A stretch of 64,000 nucleotides of DNA from Lucinisca nassula (Eukaryota > Mollusca > Bivalvia > Lucinida > Lucinidae): positions 161,931,908-161,995,907 of the forward strand of contig OY757011.1 in the NCBI GenBank assembly GCA_963580285.1, read 5' to 3'. Below the pieces are notes generated by a model. It searched no databases and was not told the DNA's origin. It saw only the letters and a program-made list of their open reading frames with translations. A program made the translations under genes and the position numbers. Positions 33,207-45,117 of this stretch are shown here, one piece after another; the stretch's first letter is position 1; every line of letters starts with the position of its first letter.

Positions 33207-33832
33207 GGCGCCATCGGGGCTTGAAGAAATAAACTGGGCTGCATGATGCTTCCACAAAGAGGTGAAAACGACCGCACATAAGTACAGTAGAACTTCGATG
33301 GCTCGAACACCGATGGTTCGTTTACCATGGCTGGGTCGAACACGTTCTTGAGCCCCTAGGGAAATCCTCAAGATAAGAAATGGTGGGGGATGATAAAGGA
33401 GATATTAGTCTTTTATCTTGCAAATGTATGCTGTGTGTACTCATTAGAATCGCCTCGGTGAGACCATTCTAATGAGTACACACAGCAAACATTTTCATTA
33501 TATAACATCGAAAGATGTTCAAAAGTATCTCGGTATGCCTCTTGGCAGTAACCTTCAGTGGCTCGAACTACCGCTGTCTCGAATACATTTTCATGGTCCC
33601 AAAGCGGCTCGAGCCATCGAAGTTCGACTGTACTGGTAAACCGCTTAATGGTTCTAAGTCTGCCCAGGAAAAGTCGTGTATGTCCATGCCCATACACATT
33701 ATTGGTTGCATTGGGCGGCAGGGCTTGAGAGGTCATTTCATCTCATTACCGGAAAAAAAGTCCCACAAAATTGGAAGCAACGTCTCCAAAATGACCTAAT
33801 AAGTTTGACGGGGACATAAACCACAAATCAAC
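33207..33832 (+). mobile_element. R300, interrupted by MP
   Basis: R300 at 33207-33284 (catcggggcttgaagaaat) continues at 33631-33832 (ctggtaaaccgctta to gacggggacataaacc). Confidence 0.8.
33285..33630. mobile_element. MP pogo-like MITE nested in R300
   Basis: 346 bp with ends cagtagaacttcgatggc and gccatcgaagttcgactg, TA at 33283-33284 and 33631-33632. It has the same central palindrome as the copy at 24772. Confidence 0.9.
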
Positions 33833-33835
33833 CAA

Positions 33836-33905
33836 AACAGCTCTGCGCGGAAGCACCATGCAGTTCAGTCTATTTCTCAAAGCCCCGACTGAAGGCGGGT
33901 GCGAC
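33836..33905 (-). mobile_element. R300 5' fragment
   Basis: agctctgcgcggaagcac and ctcaaagccccgact match the reverse R300 5' end. Confidence 0.65.
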
Positions 33906-33922
33906 GCTAGCATTATATAGGA

Positions 33923-34158
33923 TAACCCAATGCATGTGAGAAACCCCTAAAGAGGTGCCTTGGTGAAAAGTGCAGGCCCAGATCAGACGCCGCAGGGTGC
34001 GTCTTCTGATCAGGGCCTGCACTATTCGCTAACAGAATTTTCCATAAAAAATGGAATAAAAATGGGAAAAATAGGCCTAACACCCCTTGTATGACAAATG
34101 GACTTGTCCAACATATAGCAGTGGAAGAGTCCACCAGTATACAATGGGTTAATTGTAC
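33923..34158. mobile_element. M3 MITE with internal hairpin
   Basis: Ends taacccaatgcat and atacaatgggtta. The core agtgcaggcccagatcagac pairs with gtcttctgatcagggcctgc. Confidence 0.7.
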
Positions 34159-34574
34159 ACATATATCATTGCCACGCTTACCTGGAAACTTTAAGCATTT
34201 ATCCATGACACAAATATTGCACATAGCAACATGCTCAGTTTTCAACATTGATTCTTAAAACAATACCCTGCCTTCTCCTGTGTCCTGATTGGGATAAAAA
34301 AAAATCGATCTTTACCTGTAACCGATGTTCATACATAAAACATTAGTGATTATACATACCCTAGGCAGAAAAGTATTGATCCTCTGTGAGGCAACCTACT
34401 TTATCTTGAAACAATCTGTATGATTCACGATCAGAATGATTTGCAATCAGTACGTAGTAGCTGTTTTCCATCAATATCTGGGTCATCCACTGTATTACGG
34501 GAAATGAATATAACTTCAGGGGAGTCACGTTTTCAAAACTATAGCCTGGAAGTTTAAAACTATCACATTCAAAT

Positions 34575-35045
34575 GTTGTCCTGTTGAATAAGTTAGTTAA
34601 GCCGCACCCACTTCGGACTTTCATCCAATCAGAATTCTTGATGTAATTTATTCCTACAAAGTCACGAAGTGAATCTCAAGCAGTGTATATACAGATCAGA
34701 TGGATCTGTATCTACACTGTTTGCAAAGGTAGAGAGTATCCCGGGGCTTGAAGAAATAGATGGGCTGCATGATGATTCAACGCAGAGCTGAAACCGACGG
34801 TACATGGGTACTGGTAAACCGCTTAGAGGATCTAAGCCTGCCCAGGCAAAGCGGTGCGAGTCCATGCTTATAAACATATTGTTTTTGGGGGCGACAGGGC
34901 TTGAGAAGTCATTTCATCTCAATGTCGAGTAAAAGTCCCACAAAATTGGAGGCAACGTCTCCAAAATGGCCTATACAGTGTTGACGGGGACGTTAAACCT
35001 CAAATCAAATAAAGAGCGTATCCCGGGTTCAGCAGGTTAAGGGTT
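34575..35045. mobile_element. M1 MITE, interrupted by R300
   Basis: M1 features before the break: gtcctgttgaataag, cgcacccacttcgg, gtgtatatacagatcag. After it: ttcagcaggttaagggtta. The split is at gtatcccggg. Confidence 0.75.
34746..35017 (+). mobile_element. R300 nested in M1, with target duplication
   Basis: The R300 body runs from gcttgaagaaatagatggg to gggacgttaaacctcaaat. gtatcccggg is duplicated exactly at 34736-34745 and 35018-35027. Confidence 0.9.
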
Positions 35046-35049
35046 AGCA

Positions 35050-35450
35050 ATCATGCTATCAAAGTTAATATCTTGTATCACTGGGGCTTATAATCAGATA
35101 CCATTTGTCACACATCTTTGTTTGTTACCCAATATATATCCAATAACTTCAATCTTGATCCCATTTGTATAACAAATATATACATTGTTTTTGAACATGT
35201 TAAACCGTATTCTATTCTGTGACAAATCAAATCGAGTCTAAGCCAAAATATTTTGTCTTCATTGTCAATAAGGGTACACTCTAAAAGGAAAAAAATCCTC
35301 CTATGAAGCAAATTCTTTTCTTTAAGAGCAGAGCCATGACCAATCTAGGAATACAAACAGGAAGTCCTAAAAGTTCTTCCTAGTTAAGGGGAAAGGATAC
35401 ACCAATAGGGGAGGCAACTCCTCCCCAAAAAAATTGTCTCCCATGTCATT
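35050..35450. other. No gene recognised
   Basis: AT-rich with short frames only. Confidence 0.5.
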
Positions 35451-35452
35451 AG

Positions 35453-35520
35453 GATGATGATGATGATGTTTTCGAGTTTAACGACGCGCCAACCCTCTTT
35501 GTGGGCCATAAGCGTCAATC
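35453..35520 (-). repeat. 3' end and (CAT)n tail of the minus-strand LINE
   Basis: On the minus strand the sequence ends gtcgttaaactcgaaaac followed by (ATC)n, a typical 3' end for an I/Nimb-like LINE. Confidence 0.75.
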
Positions 35521-38500
35521 GGTTAATGATCAAAAACTATGTAGAATTATGAGGAGAAGTCAGAATGATAATGTATAAAATCTGGAATAAAATTAAATCT
35601 TTTGAAAAAGAAAAGTCCAATTTCTTTTAAGAATAAGATAATATTATCAAGAGGTACATCTTGAAACAATTGTTGCAAAGTGTCAGCTTTGAAGTATAAG
35701 CTACGGTACTGTGAAAAGTCTACGGTGAATGGCTGATCACATCCAACACAAGAAGGCTGATCATCACCATTAAAATTATAAGAATGGGTAACTCTTGTAT
35801 GGCCAATGCGCAGTCGCGATAATACTACGTCCTCTTTCCTGGAAAACTGTGGAGGAGAGCATTTTGTTCCAACGACAGGTTTAATGGCATGAAGTTTGTT
35901 ATTTATTGCACGGTCCCATTCGTCTTGCTATTCCGACAAGATGTATCTGTAGATAAATGGTTTAAAATTATTAAAATTGAATTTTAAAAACAGATGGATC
36001 AAGATTGAGCAATTCCTTTGCTTTCTTGTCAGCATATTCATTGCCGACAATGCCGATATGACTAGGAAGCCAACAAAACAAGATTTGGTGTGTTTTAGAA
36101 ATTTCATGATGCTTTTCGATCAATTTTTGTATTTGAGGGTTTTTCGATGATGAATGGTCTAAAGCCTTAAGCACAGAAAGTGAATCAGAAAATATAATTG
36201 CTGTTTGAATTGTTGAAGAGCTGATAAAATCTACACCTAGGTATATTGCTTTGGCTTCAGCTGTAAAAATAGATGAACCATCTGGAAGGCGTAAGGTTTT
36301 GTGCGTATCTTTAGAAACATACGCTAAACCAACTTTTTCTCCTTCTTTGGAACCATCAGTATAGACTTGCTGGTAATCATCATAACGTGACTGCAGTACC
36401 GGAAAGTTTTGTTGGAGTAGTATTGGATTTGATTCCGATTTTTCGACATCATGTAAGTCAAACAGAATAGAGGGTTTTTAATTCACCAAGATGGAACTTC
36501 GGCAGTTTTATGTCTTTGAATATTTTTTAAGCTCGATACCTGAATTTTCTAGCAGTGGTGATATACGTAATCCAAAAGGTTTGATTACTGTGGATTTAAT
36601 TTCATACTTGCTACAAATTCAGGTGGAAATGAAATTCTGAAAGCCGTATTAGATGGATTAGCAGCAAATCTGATAGCATACTGAAGAGAAAGTTTTTCTT
36701 TGCGCGAAGTTAAAGATGGTTCACCTGCTTTCACATAAAGGCTAAATACGGAAGAAGTACGAAAGGCTCCCATAGCCAGACGAAGGCCTTGGTGATGGAT
36801 AGTATCCAAAGAGTTTAAATAGGACTTTCTGGCAGAACCATAAACAACAGACCCATAATCTAATTAAGATCTTATTAAAGACCGGTACAGATGTAATAAG
36901 GTATACCGATCTGCTCTCCAACTTGTATGGGCTAAAACCTTCAGAAGATTCAAAGCTTTTAAGCATTTCGCTTTAAGATATTTAATGTGGAGAATAAAAG
37001 ATAACTTTTGACCAAATATGACCCCTATAAATTTGGCTTCTTCAACAATAGGAATTTGTGATCTGTATAAAAACAGGGAAGGATGTTCGTGTTTTTTCCG
37101 TAGCTTACAAAAATGAACACACTGCGTTTTCGACTTGGAGAACTTGAAACCATTTTTATCAGTCCATTCTTCTATTCTTTTTAAATTTTGTTGTAACTTT
37201 CGCTCAATTGTTTTCATATTTTCTAACAGTAACATATACAAAAATTATCAACATACAACGGACAATCTGTTTTGTCGTCCAAACATTGTACAATATTATT
37301 TATTTTGATGTTAAATAGCGTAGTTGAGAGAATACTACCTTTTGAGACACACTGTTCTTGTTCATAGAGATCTGACAGGGTAGATCTAACACGCACCTGA
37401 AATGCGCGCTCACCTAAAAAGCTTTCAATAAAACTGGGAAGTTTTCCCCTTAATCCGAAATTATGGAGATCTTTCAATATCCCATAACGCCATGTGGTAT
37501 CATATGCTTTCTCCAAATCGAAAAAGATATCTACTACTTGTTCTTTGTTAATAAAAGCATTACGTGTAAACGTTTCTAGTCTTATTAATTTGTCGTTGGT
37601 ACTACGTTCCGAACGAAAACCTGACTGATATTCTGAAATGAGATTGTTGGACTCTAAGTACCAAACTAATCTCTTGTTTATCATTCTCTCCATTAATTTA
37701 CACAAACAACTTGTCAAAGCTATCGGTCAATAATTCGTAGGTTCTGCATGATCTTTTCCCTGGTTTTGGAATTGGTACAACTGTAGCTAAACACCAGCTC
37801 TCAGGACAGACCCCCGTTTCCCAAATATTATTAAAGATATCTAAAAGTGTTGAAAGAGAACTTTTTGGTAGATGCTTAAGCATCTGATAGTGGATTTCAT
37901 CGGGACCGGTTGCCGTATCATGTGATTTTTCAGTGGCTTCAACTAGTTCGGATAAGTTATAAGGTTTGTTGTATTCTTCGTGATTGAGGGATTTAAAGTT
38001 TAGATTTCTTTTCTCTTGGTCCTTTTTGAAATTTCTAAAAGTGTCAGAATAATTTCGCGATGATGAATTTCTCAAGAATGTGCTACCAAGAGTATCTGAA
38101 ATATCTTTCTTAGTTGAAGCTTTAGTGTCAAAACCTGTATTTAAGTGTGTGTAACCAGGGGACTTTGTTTTTCCTGATATTTTTCGTACCATATCCCAAA
38201 CATTTTTAATGGGGGTTTTGTAGTTTAATTTTGAAACATATTCCCTCAGTGACTTTCGTTTTGAAGCTCGGATTGTTCGCCGATCTTTAGCTCTAAAAAC
38301 GTTTACGTCAGTTAGTTTTTCCGTAGATGGACTTTTGCAGAACTTATTTAAAGCTTGTTTGCGTTTCTTGATAGCTTCTTTACATTCATTATCAAACCAA
38401 GGCTTCCTTTTCTTAATATTTGTAGAGGTCTTCTGAGTGCATTGTTCTGATATTTTAATAAGCGAATCTGTGCAGTCAGGATTCATTAAAGTGGTCAATT

Positions 38501-39350
38501 GGTACCTCTTCTTCGAATAAATTTTGGAACAAATCCCAGTCGGCTTTATTCATTTTCCATTTCTGATTACAGTCTGCATCGTTTACGCTCTCAATTATTA
38601 TAGGGAAGTGAACACTTCCGCACTGATCATCATAGACAGACCAGTCATAGTCTAAGAAAAGGTATGGGTGACACAAAGAGAGATCTAAAGATGACAAATG
38701 ACCTGTTGCAGGGTGAAGATAAGTATAAGATTTATCATTCATCAAGCAAAGACCGTTCTTTGCAATAAAATCTTCAATAAGTGCTCCTCTGTTGTTGTTA
38801 TCTTTACAACCCCATAGAATGTTGTGACCATTGAAGTCGCCAACTAAAATTTATGGTGATGGAAGTTGATCCAGCAATGCTTCAAGTTCGGGTTCTAAAG
38901 AAAATGAAGGAGGTATATATAGAGAGCAAATTGTAGTTTCTTAATCCAGAGAAACCGATACTGTGACAGCTTGTAGTTCAGTTTTTAATGTGATCTCTCT
39001 TTGTGGTAAACAAGATTTAACAAGATCTGAACTGCCACCAGATGCTCTGTTACCATCAGAATAGATATAGTTATATGTATTGAAACCCAAGATATCGATG
39101 TTGCCATCCGTTTATGAAAAGTTTCTTGCAAACAAAAAACCGATGGGTTTAATAAAAAAGAAGTAATAATAGTTCATCATAATTTTATTTTAAGACCTCG
39201 ACAATTCAATTGTATTATTTTGTGTTTAAGATCCATTTTTATGGAGAGATATTTACATGACTAGAAACTGATGCGTCGTTTTCGACGAAATTACCTACTT
39301 TGAAGTAGGTATTCTAATTATTTTGCTACTCTTGTGAGGGCTGGTTGGAG
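35521..39350 (-). pseudogene. LINE ORF2: endonuclease, reverse transcriptase, RNase H (dead)
   Basis: ORF2 would nick target DNA, copy the element RNA by target-primed reverse transcription and remove RNA. In order on the minus strand: APE endonuclease pieces with GDFNGHN near 38870-38850 and CGSVHFPI near 38620, where the usual SDH Asp is Val. Next come the thumb/RT region at 38498-37698 (TGPDEIHYQMLKHLPKSS) and RT at 37717-37223, with FFDLEKAYDTTWRYGILKDL and YVDNFCICY, where the second catalytic Asp is Asn. A C-terminal region follows at 37241-36585 and an RNase H end at 36174-35971 (CWLPSHIGIVGNEYADKKAK). The RNase H domain and RT motifs suggest the I superfamily (Nimb-like). Frame breaks separate every block. 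Confidence 0.85.
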
Positions 39351-39362
39351 CATCCTGATCAT

Positions 39363-40600
39363 TCATTGATTCTTAATCGTCCTCGTCAGGCGGTAGCCCT
39401 GCTTGTGAATAATGTATTCGGATAGGATCTTCCGATCCCTTACTGGTTTTACCTGAGTCGAATTTCTCTTTAACATGCGGCGCTGGCTTCGGTACGGTCG
39501 CTGTCGACCGATCCGGAGTAACCTGGATTGCGCCATTTGACAAATTGGTTGAACTTTGTGGTCAGGAGTAGATTTACTCCATGCACCAGATTTGTTCAGT
39601 TCGGCAATGTACGATTCAGTAGTCTGCATTGCACTGTGTTCGACTTTTACACCAGCACCCTTTGTGATGCTGGCGTAACTGGGGGTCCATGTTGTGTATC
39701 GCTCTTCAACAATTTTCCGCGCTTCTGAGAAAGTTATCGCTCTTTGGTATTTGACAGTGAGTATTTCTTTTTCTTTTTTCCATGCCGGACAATCTCGAGA
39801 GAAAACAGCATGTTTGCCACCACAATTGACGCACTTGGCCTCATTCTTACAGTTTTGATGTATATCAACATGTTTTTCTTCACCACAGTTTGGACAGAGT
39901 TGTTTCTTCTGACATCTGCTTTCGTGGTGACCAAAAGCCTGACAATGGTAACATCTGAGAGGGTTTGGTATATCCACATCTACGTTAACAGAAAGATATG
40001 CTACTTTGATTTTATTGGGCAGAACTGGTGTATTAAAACACGTAGGTACTCGTTGGCTTAAATACACCACTCCTACGAACTTGGATGTTACGTACACCAA
40101 TGACGCCTACAGATCTCAAGTTGTCAATTATCTCAGCATCGCTGCAAGGACGGAGCTCTGGGCTGCGGATAACACCTTTACATGAATTAAGTGTATTTTG
40201 CAGAGATACTTTGACTTTGAGATCGAAGAGCTTTGTGGTACCAAGCAGGCTTACATCCTGCTGTTCTCTCTCGACTTCTATTTGATCACATGACTTATGC
40301 TTTTTTCATGCTTTTGGGATGTCCGGCAATGGACACTATACTCTTTTCGATAACGAAAGGCGATAAACTGGACACAGTTCGTGTATCCTCAACTGACGTC
40401 ATTACCAAGAAGCGTGAAAAACTTCAAGAGCTTCGCTGCTGCAGACTGCTGACTAGACTGCTGATTCGACTGCTGACTAGATTGCTGACTGGGTTCATCC
40501 GATTCGGATGACTCATCTTTTTTACGTTTGGTAGCGTTCCAGTTATTTTTTCCATTCCCCATAAGGAATATATCAGAGGTTCGTCCCAAGCGCTCTCCGC
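39363..40600 (-). pseudogene. LINE ORF1: RNA-binding zinc-knuckle protein (broken)
   Basis: ORF1 proteins of these LINEs bind the element RNA. The frame at 40100-39363 (245 codons) has CYHCQAFGHHESRC (a CCHC knuckle) and then two more Cys/His clusters, CPNCGEEKH and CVNCGGKHAVFSRDC. The N-terminal part is in another frame at 40589-40389, with a Ser/Gln-rich run (SSQQSNQQSSQQS). A stop and a frame change between them show decay. It lies just upstream of ORF2 on the same strand, as expected. Confidence 0.8.
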
Positions 40601-40924
40601 CCTCCTTGGAGCCCTACAAGGGAACACCATAATGGCGTGGTTATCCGACTCGCCGATTGACCGCGTCGGACCGCACGGTCACCCATCTACACCGAAAAGA
40701 CAGGCCAAAAATGCGTGTTGGGTACCTGAAGCACCGCAACCTCAGGTAACCCTCAACCTCCAAGATCCCTTCTTCCGGCTTACAGGACGCCACCCAAGGC
40801 AAACGAATGGTACTTCCTTTAGCTCTATCCAGTGGGCACAGAGACCACAGCGGCAATGTGCCCAACGAGAATTGAGCCTCCAGAGCCACGGCAAGGCAGG
40901 AAGTCTAATACCTGGGGGAACCCA
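40601..40924 (-). other. Likely 5' UTR of the minus-strand LINE
   Basis: GC-richer, non-coding sequence directly upstream of ORF1. The 5' end is not fixed. An S1 fragment begins at about 40925. Confidence 0.5.
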
Positions 40925-40985
40925 GAGCAGTGAGAGACCTTTTGGCTAAAGGTCAGCACACTTAACCATTAGGTCATGGAGGCCC
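40925..40985 (-). mobile_element. S1 SINE head fragment
   Basis: cagtgagagacc, cacacttaaccattagg and tcatggaggcccg match the reverse S1 head. Confidence 0.7.
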
Positions 40986-41261
40986 GCTGGGCCAGGATCA
41001 ATGCCCGCATTCTTTTGTCGGGCTCCTCTCATTTCAAGATGACCAGACTCTTGGTGCTTCTAGCTAAACTTAATAGCAACTTAAATGTGATCCCACACAT
41101 TTTAACTATAAGATCGTGTGCCACACCATTACTTTCGAACCGTATTAAATTTCCCAAACGAACTGGGGATACTTATTGTTTTGCTGAGTTTCTTCTTCTT
41201 CTTCTTCAAAACATCGACCCAAAACATCCACAGGGCGCATGACAAAATCGGCTCAAATTTT

Positions 41262-43170
41262 TGTCGCACCTGCTTTAGCAGGAAGACATAGGCGTGCAAG
41301 TCTCCGTCCGTCCGTCCGTCTGTCCGTCCGTCCGCACGCACGTCCGTCCGTCCGTCCGCCCGTAGGTTGTCCGTCCGTCTTTCCGTCAACATTTTACACT
41401 GGGTGTCTTGTCATCGCAACTCCTCCTACAGTTTCATACCGATTATTTTCAAACTTTGCATGTGTTTTTGCCATGGTATGAGGATGCGCATGTGGTTTGG
41501 ACTTTATCGTCCGATCAATTTTTGTCACTTTTTCCACATTGTGAACTTAGTCATTTTTTAACCTACAATTGATATATGATAGGTACCTCTTGTCATCGCA
41601 ACTGCTCTTGCAGTTTTATACCGATCATTTTGAAACTCAGCATGTGCTTTCGGCATGGTATGAGGATGTGCATGTGGTTTTGACATAATTCTCAGAATAT
41701 TGTTTTCACTTTTTGCGCGTTTTGAACTCAGTCATTTTTAAGCTTCAATTGTTATACGATAGGTACCTCTTGTCATCGCAACTCCTCTTGCAGTTTTATA
41801 CCGATCATTTTGAAACTTTTCATGTGCTTTCAGCATGGTATGAGGATACGCATGTGGTTTGGACTTTATCTTCGAATCAATTTTTATCACTTTTTCCACA
41901 TTGTGAACTTAGTAATTTTTAACCTTCAATTGATATATGATAGATACCTCTTATCATCGGAACTGCTCTTGCAGTGTTTGTCGCACCTGCTTTAGCAGGA
42001 AGACATAGGCGTGCAAGTTTCCGCCCGTCCGTTCGTCCGTCCGTTCGTTCGTCCGTCCGTTCGTTAGTCCGTCCGGTTGTCCACCCGTCTTTCCGTCAAC
42101 ATTTTACAGTGGGTGTCTTGTCATCGCAACTCCTACAGTTTCATACCGATTATTTTGAAACTTTGCGTGTGTTTTTGCCATGGTATGAGGATGCGCATGT
42201 GGTTTGGACTTTATCGTCCGATCAATTTTTGTCCATTTTTCCACATTGTGAACCTAGTCATTTTTAACCTACAATTGATATATGATAGGTACATCTTTTC
42301 ATCGCAATTCCTCTTACAGTTTTATACCAATCATTTTGAAACTTTGCGTGTGCTTTCGCCATGGTTTGAGGATGTGCATGTGCTTTCGACATAATTCTCA
42401 GAATATTTTTTTTCTCACTTTTTGCACATTATGAACTAAGCCATTTTTTATGCTTTAGTTGATATACAATAGGTACCTCTTGTCATCGTAACTCCTCTTA
42501 CAGTTTTATACCAATCATTTTGAAACTTTGCGTGTGTTTTCGCCATGGTATGAGGATGTGCCTGTGGTTTGGACTTTAACTTCGGATCAATTTTTATCAC
42601 TTTTTCCACATTGTGAACTTAGTCCTTTTTTAACCTTCAATTGATATATGATAGATACCTTGTCATCGCAACTCCTCTTACAGTTTTATACCAATCATTT
42701 TGAAACTTTGCATGTGCTTTTGCCATGGTATGAGGATGTGCATGTGATTTCGACATAATTCTCAGAATATTTTTTTTCGCTTTTTGCGCATTGTGAACTT
42801 AGTCATTTTTAACCTCTAATTGATACATGTATATGATAGGCACTCTTGTCATCGCAACTCCTCTTACAGTTTTATACCAATCATTTTGAAACTTTGCATG
42901 TGCTTTTGCCATGGTATGAGGATGTGCATGTGATTTCGACATAATTCTCAGAATTTTTTTTTTTTTTTTTTTTGCTTTTTGCGCATTGTGAACTAAGTCA
43001 TTTTTAAGCTTCAATTGATATACAGCAGGTACCTCTCTGTCATCGCAACTCCTCTTACAGTTTTATACTAATCATTTTGAAACTTAGCTTGTGTTTTCTC
43101 CATGATATGAGGATGTTCATATGCTTTGTATATTATTCTTGGATCATTTTAGTTCATTTTATCACATTGT
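41262..43170 (+). repeat. Tandem array, ~181 bp unit, with CCGT blocks
   Basis: atggtatgaggat recurs near 41476, 41657, 41836, 42182, 42547, 42726, 42915 and 43102. The lead sequence tgtcgcacctgctttagcag plus a CCGT block occurs twice, at 41262-41390 and 41978-42100, so the array is made of two larger blocks. Frames inside are not genes. Confidence 0.9.
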
Positions 43171-43434
43171 GAAATTAGTCAGTTTTTACCTCACATATAT
43201 AGGCTATGGATTCTTCTCAAAGCCCTATATTCATCTCTTCTGTCTTAAGTAAACTTTTATTTTTTGTGTTGGGCATGTGTGGAGCAGGTGCGACATCAAC
43301 TTCACCGAAGTTGAATTTCTGGTGTTCGGAAAAGTCTCTATAAACCCTTGACAGAATTTTCTGAAATTTGGGGGATATGATGAATACCAGTATGAAGTTT
43401 TGCAAGAGAGTTTCAAATGGTCGCCCGAATGCGC

Positions 43435-44420
43435 CGGGCCATGCCTAACCCCATCAATGTCATTAAAGGCTTAATATCTCAGAAACCTTTCAGATCCCTA
43501 CCCCTAAACCATATATATCCTTGTTCCTTATGATAAGACACGTTCAGTGACACCTACCATGGGATACCTTGGGATATATCAGGACCATGCCCCATCCCTC
43601 CACTTCATATAAGGCCATATATCCGAGAAACCATTCAGATCCCCACCCTAAACCATATATATCATTGTTCTTTATGATAAGACACGTTCAGTGACACCGA
43701 CCTTGGGGTCCCTTGGGATATGTAAGGGCCATTCCCCACCCCTCCACCTCATATAAGGCCATTAGAAACCATTCAGATCCCCATTCTGAACCATATACAT
43801 GTATATCCTTGTTCCGTATAATAAGACGCGTTCAGTGACACTTACCTTGGGATATGACAGGGCCATGCCCCACCCCTCCACCTCATATAAGGCCATATAC
43901 ATGTATCTCAGAAACCGTTCAGATCCCCACCCTTAAACCATATATATTTTTGTTCCTTGTGACACGACATATTCAGTGACACCAAGAAAGGGGTCCCCTG
44001 TGATGCGCCAGATCCATGCCCCACCTCCTCCACTTAATAAAATGCCTAATATCTCAGAAACTGTTCAGATCCCCAGCATATACTTAATATCTACTATCAG
44101 AAGAAAAATTCAGTGACACCAACCTTGGGGTTCCCTGTGATGCGATGGGGCCATGTCCCTTCACCTCATTAATGGCCTAATACTCTGAAATCGGTCAGAC
44201 CCCCAACACTAATTCAAATATATTCCGGTTCCTTAAGATAAGATGCATTTAGTGACAACAACCATTGGGTCCTCAGGGTGCCCAAGGCAATGCCCCACCC
44301 CTCCACTTTATAAAAAGGTCATATATCTCAGAAACTATTCAGGTCACCACCCCATAACTATATATTCTTGATCCTTATGATAAAAATTATACAGCTGCAT
44401 CAACCTAGGTATGCAACGAC
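43435..44420 (+). repeat. Tandem array, ~142 bp unit, about 7 copies
   Basis: gttcagtgacacc recurs about every 138-145 bp from 43541 to 44248. catatatccttgttcct and atctcagaaacc also recur. Confidence 0.9.
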
Positions 44421-44689
44421 TGATCCCAGTCCACACAGTCTCCCTAAGCTCTAGCTCATGAGCCAAGCCCATGTTTTACAGATAACGCCCTGATGTCTCA
44501 GCCAGGATTTCATAGATGGTCAGTGATAGTCACGTGGACAATCGCTGAGAAACTTCCTGATCATCGGGTCGATTGATTAACAATCAATCACAAAACAGTG
44601 GTTTATTTATTCATTTAATCATTTATTTATGCATTTCCATTTTTACGGCCCCAACAGACAGTAGTTATTGTAATAGCTTGTCAACCCTT

Positions 44690-44852
44690 ATCCCACTGAA
44701 ATATCAAGTTAGCCACATCCATTTCTGACTTTGAACCAATCAGATCACTTGAAGTTAATGTCAAACAGCATAGATTCAAAAGCCATCTGATTTGGATTTA
44801 TACTGCCTGTAAAGATATGGGTTGTGCACAGCAGGTTAATAGATATTATTAG
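44690..44852. mobile_element. M1 MITE, diverged
   Basis: tcaacccttatcccactgaa on the left, gcacagcaggttaata on the right. It shares aaccaatcagatcacttga and ccatctgatttggat with other M1 copies. Confidence 0.6.
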
Positions 44853-45117
44853 AAATCACTCTTAACTGATATCTGACAGCTCATTCAGTATATGCATTTT
44901 ATCACATGACGTCGCGTCTGAGAGTGTAATAACGCCATGTAATATTTTCGAAAAACCACTAGTGGATTAAATATGCAAAATAGCTAGATACATGTACGAC
45001 GTTCTCAACGGCGTCGCGTTTACTAATGGCGGAAAATTGACATTTTTGTAAACAATCGCGAATAAAATGGGTTTTAAATGTCATATGATAAATAGAATCT
45101 TGCATTCGTGCTCATGT
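44853..45117. other. No gene recognised
   Basis: AT-rich. Nothing supported. Confidence 0.4.

Noticed and set aside
40641..40949. Frames of 82-105 codons upstream of LINE ORF1
   Set aside because: They lie in the probable LINE 5' UTR on either strand with no domain.
41239..42394. Arg/Ser/Pro-rich frames of 80-105 codons
   Set aside because: Produced by CCGT tracts and the 181 bp array; the same peptide recurs in each unit in different frames.
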